Program-made: the position numbers and the translations under genes
Notes under the pieces: model-generated
What the model was told of the DNA's origin: nothing
Seen by the model: only the letters and a program-made list of their open reading frames with translations
Databases searched by the model: none
Shown: one piece after another, positions 55,501 through 64,000 of the stretch
Layout: each line of letters starts with the position of its first letter
Numbering within the stretch: the stretch's first letter is position 1
Source: Caecitellus pseudoparvulus
Lineage: Eukaryota > Bigyra: Bicosoecida
DNA length: 64,000 nt
NCBI GenBank assembly: GCA_965644315.1
Contig: CBFFRQ010000069.1
Coordinates: forward strand, 930,001 to 994,000
Reading direction: 5' to 3'

Positions 55501-58500
55501 ACGAGTTCAAGAAATGGTTGCTGCTTCTCTTGCTTCCGCAAGCAGCTCGCGACGACATCCTGTGTGGGCGCGCCACAGAACTGGCGCCTGCGGCACAGGT
55601 CTTGTCCAGCGACATGCGGGCTGCCATGCGGCTGCACTCTGAGCGCTCAGGGGCTGTGCACAAAGAGGCCCTCGCAAAGGTGGAAGTCCAGGAGATTGTG
55701 GCTGCTGTGTACAAGGTAGCAGAGGCAGCCTCTGTGGAGTTTGTACAGACCCTGTCTCTGCGTGCCGTGCTTCGGCGAGTGAAAACCCGTGCTGACTTCG
55801 ATCGAATTGCTGAGAAGCTGGCGGACATGCAAGCAGACGTGGACGCCGAAGACACGCCAGATTGGTGGCGAATGATGGGGTTGGTGGACCAACAGGCCCT
55901 GCAGCACCGGGGATTTGGCGGGGCTGCCTACTTTCAGTCTCCGGATGGGGCCTACAAGGCTTCTCTACAACAGCAACTGGATCGAGCAGTTGTGCGCCTG
56001 CTTCAGTGCAAGTCCCAGCGGGCTAGCTTGCACGCAAAGCTCATCAGTGTCTTGGGCAAGCTGCTGGACGCCATGCGCCCTGCAGTACACGTTCGCGTTC
56101 CTGCCGTCGTGGAAGCGCTTCGAGTGCAGTCCACAGCTGCGACCGACACGGTAGCCCGCCGCAGGTTTGAGAGGCAGGCCAGGGAGAGGCGCCGAAAACA
56201 CGAAGAGCAGTTGAGGGAGAAACTCGTGGTGAAAGCAAGGAACCTCTTTGGGGTCCCTGAAGAAGACCCGCGTGGCGAAGAGGAGTTGATCGGCATGCTC
56301 CGACAGCGAGCTCGCACTACCAAGGTTGCCAAGCTTGGTTCTTCAGCTGTGCCGGATGGAGAGGTCGTGTACGACTCAGACGAAGAGGCTTTTCAGGAAT
56401 GGCAGAGTCTGCATGCACCGAAGTTTGCATCAGAGGGGTTCCGCTGCGTGATTGCGCCCGACGGAAGCGCGCTGCGTTTCGCTGGGGATGGGACTGAGTT
56501 TGTGCAAGAGCAGTGGCTTCACAGGTACCGCCAACGTCCGTGGGAAACAGGTGCTCGGTTGTTGGATGGACTTGGGATCGGCAAATCTGGCTCAGCCACG
56601 GAGCACGCGAATGCCCCAACCCTGAAGCAGCTGCGGGAGTACAAGTTGGGCGCCGCCAAATTGCAGGCGGGAGGCCTGCAAGCGCGAAGGGAGCGGGTCT
56701 TGGCTAAGCGCGCCGCGCTCGCTGCGGATGCTGCTGCTGCCGCGAAGAAGCAACAAGAAGCTTGGGAAGAGAAAGTGCGCCGAAGGGTGGAGAGAGAGGT
56801 GGCCAAGAAGAAAGACTTTGCAAAGCGTCATGCTCTGAATAGAGGTGCTCAGGCAAGTACTGATGTGAGGCACATTGACGCGTTGGACTCCTTCGAACAC
56901 TCGCGCACTGACTCGGCGCCACCTCTGGCACTACAACAAACGCGAGGGCGGGTTGCCTTCAGTGGACCACTCGCAGCTTTGAAGCACATGTGGGGCAAGC
57001 TGAAGGGCTCAACGACAGGCGTCTCGTTCCCGGCCGCGTTGCAAAGACGGAGTAAGAGCACGCTCAGTGTTGACTCAAAAACAGGGCTATCACTTCAACG
57101 TGCGACTGTTCGCGAAAGCAGCAAAATTGACCTCAGGCGTCGAGAGGTAGGTGGCAAACTCCGGGGGGTCGCAAGCATCCAGATTGTGTGCGGCAGGTTC
57201 GCCAACGCTGACATGGCCAGGAAGCAAGCGAGGAAAATGGCGGCGCTTGGCACAAAGCAAAGCAGAGAAGCCAGCAGCGGCGTCTTCTTGCAGCTGGCGC
57301 CCAATCTTGGGGATGAACAGGTGCCAGTGCACCTTTGGTATTCCAAGACAGAGGAAATGAGTGACATGATGGGCCACCTCGTGCTGGGCCCGTACGCATT
57401 CGACAACGATCTGGCAGACGACCTTCGCCATAGTGGTTACAAGTACTGCACCCACGCTCGGGCGCTGCCTGGCGTAGGGTTGTGGTACCTTGCCGGAACC
57501 GGGGCCCCAATTACATCCCTCACGGTAACGATCGGAGATGCTACCAAAGAAGTGGAGTTAAAAGCTCGGAAGTTTCAGCAAGTCACAGGGACATGGGGGG
57601 AAGGAAGTTTGGTTGCGCCCAACGTCAAGCTGTGGTACAAGACTGAAATGGTGCTGCAGAGCGACGCCTTCGCACGAGACCTGCACAAGGCTCTGAGCAC
57701 TGAAATATTCTGGCTTCGGAATGTGCTTGCTGAGCTGAATGCCCGGGCAGAAGCCTTGCTCGCAAAAGGGGACATCATCCCCCCTGCCTTCCAGGAGTGC
57801 CTTAGGTATGTGGAGCTGGAGCTTGCCCGGAAAGAGGGCAGCCAAGCACCCCTCGAGGATGGGGCGGCCGCTGTATCGGTACGTGACACCATGCACTTCA
57901 ACTCAGCAGCCATGACGGCTCTGAGGGACTCCTTCGAAAGGATAGGCCTGAATCGCTCGGGGTGCACTGATGTGCCAACCTTGTTGCGCTTCGTGTCTGT
58001 GGCCCCGGCCCCGCTATGGGACATGCTGCTGCACTCTCTTGACAGGGACTTTGATGGCCGCATGACTTTCGGCGCATTTATGCGCACCATCGTCACGCTG
58101 TGCATGATGGACGCTGAGGAGCTGTCAGCTTTCCTCTTCTCCATCGTGTCCATGAACCTTGCAGCCGCCGTGCCAGCCTTTCGTGAGGCACTCACCACCA
58201 CCGGCAGCCCAAAGTCTCAGCACTGGTGGCAAGGGAAGCTTCCCTGGGAGGGTCCTGGTGCGCAAGGGACAGTGACCATGGTTCCTGTTCTGGCCTTCGA
58301 GCAGCTCGTGAAAGCCATGCACCCTTCCAGCAACAACGTGACCAGCCACGTCATGTCAGCGATCGATGAGGCACACTTTCTGAGCGTGGGTGACAAAGTT
58401 TCCTTCATGCACTTTTCAGCGCTCTTTCGTCGCCACCAAGCACTCTTCCTGCCTGTCTTCGACTTCCAGCAGGCTCTGCGAGATGCCTTCCCCAACGAAG

Positions 58501-58724
58501 CGTTCTACAAAGCGCAGGTGCCGGAGTTCACGTTGGACAGACAGGCGTGGCGTGCTTCACTCAACCGCCGCATTGACGAGGAGTTTGACCGGAGGAGGCA
58601 GTGGATGAAGCAGGTCTCGGGGGTGATCAGCACGTCGGAAAAGGTGCTGGCAGGCAAGCCTTCACACTCCCAGCTCCCCACTGCGCCAGGGGATGCCTTG
58701 GCCGCACGCACTGGCGCTGGATGA
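43590..58724 (+). CDS. Giant multidomain protein with LRR, IQ, WW and EF-hand regions
   Basis: Exon 1 43590..43659 and a single 15-kb exon 43711..58724 (51-nt intron) give 5,027 aa. Seen, in order: basic disordered N-terminus (1-350); AMN1/F-box-type cysteine-rich LRRs at about 607-725, 1007-1144 and 1334-1388 (e.g. LRKLDLTACTAVTDAGVAAL); Arg/Trp-rich IQ-like helices at about 1521-1660 and 2267-2377; long helical segments; a canonical WW domain at about 3164-3195 (WTVHRTKEGQTYYFNTE ... QWEEP); a second, degenerate WW-like segment near 3837; charged coiled coils; two beta-rich repeats around 4520-4660, each with an LWY motif; and C-terminal EF-hand-like loops (4754-4830, DRDFDGRMTFGA, 12th-position Glu missing). 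I know no standard family with this set. A calmodulin-binding cytoskeletal or ciliary scaffold is inferred. Confidence 0.85.
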
Positions 58725-58747
58725 CAACAATGCAGAGGCCCACCAGC

Positions 58748-59458
58748 CTATGACGCGGTGTCACGCTCGTCCCCGAAGAAGTGGTAAAGGTACACCGGCG
58801 TTTTGACCAGGGCTGATGATGTGGCCCAGGCGACTGAGTGCGGAGCGCAGCACACCCCAGCAGGCACCCTGTACAGCACAGACACCATCCTAAGGACGGG
58901 GGCATCCGACCCTTTCATCTCTGCGGCGCGGGCACACTCGCAAGGCTCGCTTTCCGCGGCGGCGGCGCTGGGCACAGTCAGGGCTACCTGAGCCGTGCCA
59001 TGCTCGGCCTGCGCATCGCCACCCCTTGCTCGACGCCGCGCAGCTTCATCGAGCAAAAGGGGCACGAAGCGCTTCAAGCCACGCTCAATGAGGAACAGGA
59101 ATACAGCGCTGGGTTCGCCCAAGTCTGCGGTTGAGCAGGGCTTAGCTTGCATCAGGCCGCGTGGGTCTGGAGCAATTACCGCAGCCTCACCCGCTTCAAG
59201 GGCGTTCATGCAGCGAATGGAGATGGACTCCTGCAGGCCCGCCTCCTTCACAGCCTTTTCAGTTTCGGCAGCTCTGGCCTCGTTCACTTCCACGCCAATG
59301 CACGAGCAGCCATACTCCTGGGCCGCAGACATCAACACCCGTCCATCCCCGCAGCCAAAGTCTGCGAGCGTGTCATGTTTGCTTAGGTCCAGCAGCCGCA
59401 GCCCCTGCGCGACAGCTGCTTCAGGTGTGGTCCACAGCTTCCGCTGTGGTGCAAGCAT
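58748..59458 (-). CDS. Class I SAM-dependent methyltransferase
   Basis: 236 aa, no intron, first ATG at 59458. Seen: LWTTPEAAVAQGLRLL before motif I LADFGCGDGRVLMSAAQ (SAM-binding glycine loop), then motif II acidic GVEVNEARAAE, and VFLFLIERGLKRFVPLLL, as in small lysine methyltransferases of the FAM173/ATPSCKMT type. The substrate is not readable from sequence; protein lysine methylation is one possibility. The C-terminal third (Ala/Glu-rich, then LVKTPVYLYHFFGDE) is weakly conserved. The stop is 23 bp from the stop of the convergent giant gene; tandem upstream neighbour 59591..60723 is on the same strand. Confidence 0.78.
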   Translation of the reverse strand: MLAPQRKLWTTPEAAVAQGLRLLDLSKHDTLADFGCGDGRVLMSAAQEYGCSCIGVEVNEARAAETEKAVKEAGLQESISIRCMNALEAGEAAVIAPDPRGLMQAKPCSTADLGEPSAVFLFLIERGLKRFVPLLLDEAARRRARGGDAQAEHGTAQVALTVPSAAAAESEPCECARAAEMKGSDAPVLRMVSVLYRVPAGVCCAPHSVAWATSSALVKTPVYLYHFFGDERDTAS

Positions 59459-59590
59459 GGCTTTCTTAGGCCCCGCAAGTCTACCGTGCGAAGGTGGGCG
59501 ACGTGCTCTGTGCAGGGAAGGTGAGTCGGTTTGGGTGGTGGATTGTGGCTGCCGCTACCGCCTGTCGCAAGCCCCCTCTGATCAGTAGGC

Positions 59591-60723
59591 TCACCCACGC
59601 CACAGCTTCCGAATGGAGGAACTCCAGACGACGTCTGTTTCTGAGTTGTCCGGCACCTCCTCTGCCCAGTCTTTCCCTTGCCACATGGCCACGTTGATGC
59701 GGACGTGCTGCCCAACTGCCGTGTGGTCGAAGATCCAGTTGCCAGAGGACGTAAGGGTGATAATGGAGAAGGTGTCACGTACAATGACGTCTCCGTTTGC
59801 ATCGTACTCGCGGATGGGCACGAAGGGCTCCGGTTCCGGCTCAGGTGTTGGATCGGGCTTCTTGATCTTCTTCCGCTTGCGAACGATCTTCTTCTTCTTG
59901 ATCTTCTTCACCTTCTTGCCGGACTTCTTGCCTGCACTACCCTTCACTGGTGGAGAGGGTGCCACCTGCTCCCCCTGCGCTCCAGCCGCGCTGCTTCCGT
60001 CAGGTGACACGTCGACCTCTGCCGACGCTTCTTCATCTGCCAGGCGCGTTGCTTCCTCCTCTTCCTTGGCTTTGCGCCTGGCTTCCTTCTCCTTCCGGCG
60101 CTTGGCTTCACGTGCTAAGCGCCGGTCTCGCATGATCTCCCAGTCCTTTTTCCAGCGCTTCTTCTCTGCGGCCTCGGCGTCCAGCTCCTCCTTGCTCTTG
60201 CCTTGCCTCGTCAGCAACTTCCAGTTTTCCTCTCCCTCAACCTGTAAAGGGACGCAAGCATGTCAATGTGCAGTTGCCCCATGGGCATTGGAGGGCCCCT
60301 GCTCACCTCCAGATCCTGGACCAGGACATCCACCATGCGGCGCCAGAAAGCGCCTTCCCAGCGCCACACCATGCGCTTAGTGATTTCTCCAGTGGCCACG
60401 CCACCCAGAAAGGCTCGATTAAAGCGGTGTTTGCCTGTGTGCAAGCCCTTGAAGTCACCGGGCAGGGTCTTGTTCCCTTTCCACTGCCAGCCCCCCACGT
60501 ACATGCCGACGACGAAGGAGCAGCCCTCCTCTGTGTCGCAGCCTGCATCATTAGGGTGTGTCACATTCAGGCGCATGACAGAGGGCCCGTTCTCGCCTCG
60601 GTGGCCCCGCTGCAGGAGAGTCACGTTGGAGATGGGCACAGCACGCAGGGCAGCCGCCGCGGAGCACAGAGCCCAACTCGTGACAGCGGCCAGACAAACA
60701 GCAGCTGTGCGGCCCTGCATCAT
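59591..60723 (-). CDS. Secretory-pathway protein of unknown function with Lys-rich middle
   Basis: Not recognised. Exons 60723..60307 and 60241..59591 (65-nt intron) join in phase 0 to 355 aa. Seen: a clear signal peptide (MMQGRTAAVCLAAVTSWALCSAAAALRA); a conserved-looking globular segment with several Trp and two Cys (GCDTEEGCSFVVGMYVGGWQW); N-glycosylation sequons NVT and NKT; then a long charged helix (EEL...KKRRW-type, residues about 155-205), an acidic stretch, and an extreme Lys cluster (KKSGKKVKKIKKKKIVRKRK). The C-terminal domain is about 70 residues (REYDANGDVIVRDTFSI ... GNWIFDHTAVGQHVRI). No transmembrane helix or ER-retention tail is seen, so it may be lumenal or secreted. The basic cluster downstream of a signal peptide is odd. 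Confidence 0.7.
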
Positions 60724-61116
60724 GACAGACGAACTTCACACCCTGCGCGGCAGGTTGGGGGGGGCGGGTGTCTCTGCTGCTGCAGGGCTTGCTGCATGGC
60801 TTGCCACGGCTGGCAGGTCATTGGCACGTGGACACTTGACACGTGTTCACTCTGCCACAAGCGGTGGATGGCACTGCAGCCAGGCAGCAGACGCAAAGCA
60901 AACTTTTACATCACGCACAATGCAGAATGTCCAGACTGGGCCCAGCTGCGCAACTTCTGCGCCTCAAGGCTGCTGTCTTCGTTGCCAGTGCTGTTGGCGA
61001 AACACCGAAACGCAGGGCCGTGGTGAGCGCAGCCCCCGACTGCCAAGAACGGCGAGGGTGGGGCGGGCTGCCAGTCCACTGTGGCATGCATTGAGTAAAA
61101 CAAAATGTGGCGGCTA
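60724..61116. promoter_or_regulatory. Intergenic region upstream of the secretory orphan
   Basis: 393 bp between two minus-strand genes: 3' flank of the CUE gene on the right and promoter of the secretory-pathway orphan on the left. Plus-strand open frames here have no recognisable homology. An AT-rich TTGAGTAAAACAAAATG at 61090-61106 lies just past the CUE-gene stop and may relate to 3' end formation. Confidence 0.35.
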
Positions 61117-62184
61117 CTACTGGCTGGTCGTCATCCGCTCGTGGTGCCCTGCCGCAAGCGAATCACCCCCCACGAAAGCGCCCTCCTCCGCTTCACTGTC
61201 ATCCTCCTCTGTCCCGATAGCAAAGGTAGTCGAGGCAGGTGCTGGAGCAGGCGAGCGGGCATCAGGGGAAGGTGACAGCGTGTCCAGTTGGATGGTGGTG
61301 TCGCCTTCCTCCTCCCCTTGCACCAGTGGCGCATACTGCCCTGTGGAGCCCTGCCCCTGGCTGGGCTGTGTTGTGCCCACCCCGCCCCGTCGGAATGCCT
61401 TGGCAAAGGAGGAGAACCGGGAGGAAATGCCAGAACCGACGCTGCTCAAGCCACTTTTGAAGCTCTCCCAGGTGGAGGGGCCACTGGGCTGGGCTGGCTG
61501 CGAGGCGCCCTGGCTGCCGCTGCCTTGCAGCGCCGCTCGGCGTTCCTCACGGGTGGTGCCCTGCAGGTACTCCTGTTCGGCCTGCAAGTAGTCTGCGAAC
61601 TCCGGGTTGGCGCGGAGAGCCGCAATGAAGCGCTCATCCGCGAACATGGCCGCCATCTCCTCCTCGTCGAGGTCACGAAGGGGCGCCTCGGCTGTCGGCG
61701 GCGCGCGTGTCTGCTGGCCCCGCGCCAACACCGGCTCAGTGCCAGGGACTTTTAGGAAGTCTGCTGGGAGGGGCGTTCTCCAGCAATACTCAGAGCCTGG
61801 AACCACGATGCGCTGGGCGGCCCGGCGTCCGCGGCGTGGCGGAGCGGGCGCTTCTTCATATGGGCGCGGAGCCACAGGCGGAGCGTGCCTGCACAAGGCG
61901 GCAAGCAGAAGAGCATGAGGGCAGGCAGGACAGTGGGCGGATTCCAAGCAACGCACACGTCGCCTCCAGCCTGCACGTTCAGCAGTTGCTCCGTCGTGTG
62001 CTCCATGTGGCCCCCTGCACGTGGAGAGTTGTGCAGTGAAACGCCAGAGCCACCACGCCGCTGTTACGCGGCACCACGACGCACGGCACTGCCGCAGCAC
62101 GGCTTCAATGGTGACAGGGTCAATGTCCGGGAACATGGACTGCAGGGTGCTCATGGCTTCCTGCTTTGTGAGGGTGGCTGCCAT
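61117..62184 (-). CDS. CUE-domain protein (CUEDC1-like)
   Basis: Ubiquitin-binding adaptor, 309 aa, from exons 62184..62085, 62014..61957 and 61888..61117. Seen: an N-terminal CUE domain assembled across the first two introns: EAMSTLQSMFPDIDPVTIEAVLRQC + RGHMEHTTEQLLN, with the MFP and LL signatures that contact ubiquitin. After PPVAPRPYEEAP comes LPADFLKVPG, resembling the LPDDFLRI motif of CUEDC1. A short helical part (DEEEMAAMFADERFIAALRANPEFADYL) and Gly/Ser-rich and acidic tails follow. No membrane segment. The domain reads correctly only when both introns are removed, which supports the model. Role in ubiquitin-dependent trafficking or degradation is a family inference. Confidence 0.82.
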   Translation of the reverse strand: MAATLTKQEAMSTLQSMFPDIDPVTIEAVLRQCRASWCRVTAAWWLWRFTAQLSTCRGPHGAHDGATAERAGWRRRVRCLESAHCPACPHALLLAALCRHAPPVAPRPYEEAPAPPRRGRRAAQRIVVPGSEYCWRTPLPADFLKVPGTEPVLARGQQTRAPPTAEAPLRDLDEEEMAAMFADERFIAALRANPEFADYLQAEQEYLQGTTREERRAALQGSGSQGASQPAQPSGPSTWESFKSGLSSVGSGISSRFSSFAKAFRRGGVGTTQPSQGQGSTGQYAPLVQGEEEGDTTIQLDTLSPSPDARSPAPAPASTTFAIGTEEDDSEAEEGAFVGGDSLAAGHHERMTTSQ

Positions 62185-62325
62185 GGTTGGAGGAGCAGCA
62201 AGACGCCACAAGTGCGCGGGAGGCGAAGGGAAGGCCGCGTGGGGTCAACGACGAAGGAATCGTACATTGCATGGCAAGCAGCGGTGGAGGTTCGTGGCGG
62301 AGTGTCGTTTTGTGCCGTGCGGTGC

Positions 62326-63978
62326 TCAGTGCTCCTGGCTCCACTGGATGGACTTCAGGTCAATGCCCTCCTGCACCATCTCCCACAGCGGCGACATCTC
62401 CCGCAGCCGCTGCACGTGCTTCACGCACAGGTCCACCGCCATGTCCACCTCTTCCTCCGTCGTGAAGCGCCCGATGCCGAAGCGGATGCTGGTGTGCGCG
62501 AGGTCCTCCTCCACCCCGATGGCCCGCAGCACGTAGCTAGGCTCCAGGCTGGCGCTGGTGCAGGCTGAGCCGCTGCTCACAGCCACGTTCTTCAGCGCCA
62601 TGAGGAGGCTCTCACCCTCCACGTACGCGAAGGAGATGTTCAAGTTGCCGGGGTACCTGGCGTCCTTGTCGCCGTTCAGCACGACGTCGTCCAGCTGGGA
62701 GGTGATGCCGTTGTACAGCCGCTCACCCAGCGCGCTCACCCAGGCTGTGTCAGCCTCCATTTCCTGCGCGGCCACGTCACAGGCGGCGCCCAGGCCCACG
62801 ACGAGGGGATGCGGCAGGGTGCCGGAGCGCAGGCCACGCTCCTGCCCCCCCCCTGAAATCAGCGGCTCCATGCGCACCCGAGGGCGCCGGCGCACGTACA
62901 GCGCCCCCACCCCCTTGGGGCCGTACAGCTTGTGCCCGGAGATGGACAGGGCGTCGATGTTGCAGGCGTTGACATCCAGGGGCATCTTGCCCACCATCTG
63001 CGCGGCGTCGCAGTGGAAGAACACCTTGTTGGCGCGGCACACCTTCCCGATGGCCTCCAGAGGCTGCACAACGCCAATCTCATTGTTCACGCCCATGATG
63101 CTGACCAGGGCAGTGTCGGGGCGGATGGCAGCCTCCAGCTGGGCCACGTCCACGAGGCCGTTGGACTGCACGGGCAGGTACGTGACGTCCCACCCCTCAG
63201 CTTCCAGCCACCTGCAGCTGTCCAGGACGCACTTGTGCTCTGTGGTGGTGGTGATGACGTGCTTCTTACGGTTGCGGTAGAAACGGGCAATGCCCTTGAT
63301 GGCTGCGTTGTTGCTCTCCGTGGCGCCCGAGGTGAAGACGACTTCCTTGGGGTTGGCGCCGATGAGGTCAGCCACTTGCTGCGTCGGGGTGTGTGCAAGC
63401 GGGGGGTGCGGTGGCGGGCTGGGCCGTGGAGCACACGCCACGTACCTTGCGAGCGACCTCCACGGCTTGCTCGGCTTCCCACCCGAAGGAGTGTGTCCGA
63501 GAGTGCGGGTTGCCGTACTGCTCAGTCATGAAAGGCATCATTGCATCCAAGACGCGGGGGTCCAGAGGCGTCGTTGCCTGGGGGGCATGCCAAGCGGTAT
63601 GCAGCCAGCGCGTTGTGGGTTGCGGAATTTGCCGACACACACCTGCATGTCCAGGTACGCAGGCCTGCCGGCCAAGGCCTGGCCCTTGATGGAGAAGCCA
63701 GGGGAGTGCACTGTGTCTGCCTGCATCCCGCTGAGGACAGACTCGGGCACCTTGCCCGAGGCTGAGTAGCGCTTGTCTGCGCCAAAGGCAGGAGGGGCGT
63801 GTTGCGAAGGTGGCGGACTGCAGCGCCGATTTCAGAGCCACCCACCCTTTGCCATCTGCTCAAAAGAGGTGGATGTCACAGGTTCTGTAGCCATGCATCG
63901 CATGAGCGGCGCCGTTCCAGTAGGAACCGCTCGCCGGGCGGCCAGTAGGCACGAAGTGGCAGCCCTTGCCAGAGCCAT
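62326..63978 (-). CDS. NFS1: Cysteine desulfurase, mitochondrial (NFS1/IscS)
   Basis: PLP enzyme that takes sulfur from L-cysteine as a persulfide for Fe-S cluster assembly on ISCU and for tRNA thiolation. Exons 63978..63846, 63776..63643, 63577..63446 and 63378..62326 give 483 aa. Seen: mitochondrial presequence [70 protein letters not shown] lysine K283 in [12 protein letters not shown]; catalytic Cys406 in [16 protein letters not shown]; and the eukaryotic/proteobacterial C-terminal signature [18 protein letters not shown]. Everything needed for activity is present. The four-exon model is supported by each junction restoring a conserved motif (e.g. [10 protein letters not shown]). Confidence 0.96.
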
Positions 63979-64000
63979 GGCGAGTTGCTGACGTGGTGCT

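Noticed and set aside
60260-61591. 443-aa plus-strand ORF
   Set aside because: Runs antisense across two supported minus-strand genes; composition is that of GC-rich shadow frames and no motif is visible.
61885-62568. 227-aa plus-strand ORF
   Set aside because: Antisense to the CUE-domain exons and the 3' end of NFS1; no conserved features.
63522-63863. Alternative presequence frames at the NFS1 5' end (e.g. an [17 protein letters not shown] stretch)
   Set aside because: It looks like a mitochondrial presequence but has no ATG and is out of frame with the conserved exon. The spliced start at 63978 gives a better presequence and joins in frame.
1-64000. tRNA, rRNA, transposon or prophage content
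   Set aside because: I scanned for cloverleaf-like runs, terminal inverted repeats and transposase or integrase motifs and saw none convincing. A tRNAscan or repeat search could still find small elements.

Overview
This is a gene-dense stretch of eukaryotic nuclear DNA. The evidence is direct: spliceosomal GT-AG introns (about 37 supported, mostly 43-140 nt, donors usually GTGCGT or GTGAGT, acceptors CAG), an RNA polymerase II largest subunit with a heptad CTD, a Spb4-type ribosome-biogenesis helicase, and mitochondrial proteins with recognisable presequences. The DNA is GC-rich, intergenic gaps are short, and several genes fit a flagellate or ciliate-like cytoskeleton (NIMA-related kinase, triple-module EMAP-like protein, EF-hand/WD protein, IQ/WW/LRR giant). 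The best reading is a free-living flagellated protist with a compact genome. I cannot place it to a phylum, and no plastid-specific gene is present. Nothing suggests bacterial or viral DNA.

Layout, left to right: a class I sirtuin (-, cut by the left edge); an EF-hand protein (-); tRNA-dihydrouridine synthase 3 (+); a CaM-kinase (+); an EF-hand/WD-repeat protein of about 1,890 aa (+); a BTB...MATH protein (-); an EF-hand/HELP/WD protein with three EMAP modules and an N-myristoylation-like start (+); RPB1 (-); cystathionine beta-synthase (+); a D-cysteine desulfhydrase/ACC-deaminase-like enzyme (-); a glucose-6-phosphate dehydrogenase-hexokinase fusion (+); a DDX55/Spb4 helicase (-); a NEK kinase (+); an Oxa1-type mitochondrial insertase (-); a 5,027-aa LRR/IQ/WW/EF-hand giant (+); a SAM methyltransferase (-); a secretory-pathway orphan (-); a CUE-domain protein (-); and mitochondrial cysteine desulfurase NFS1 (-). 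From the WD gene to the methyltransferase, 12 consecutive genes alternate strand without exception, so their ends are alternately divergent promoters and very tight convergent tails (16, 19, 23 and 61 bp at the tightest).

Functional themes are three PLP enzymes of sulfur metabolism (CBS, the D-Cys desulfhydrase-like protein, NFS1), Ca2+/calmodulin-linked and cytoskeletal proteins, and RNA-level housekeeping (RPB1, DUS3, Spb4). The most unusual object is the in-frame G6PDH-hexokinase fusion, which joins the enzyme that makes glucose-6-phosphate to the one that commits it to the pentose phosphate pathway. Other points to check are an RPB1 clamp zinc site with its ligands replaced, a 10-base motif found near gene 5' ends, and strong 5' clustering of introns. 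Gene models below are hand-spliced from splice signals, frame and homology as remembered. No search or alignment was run.
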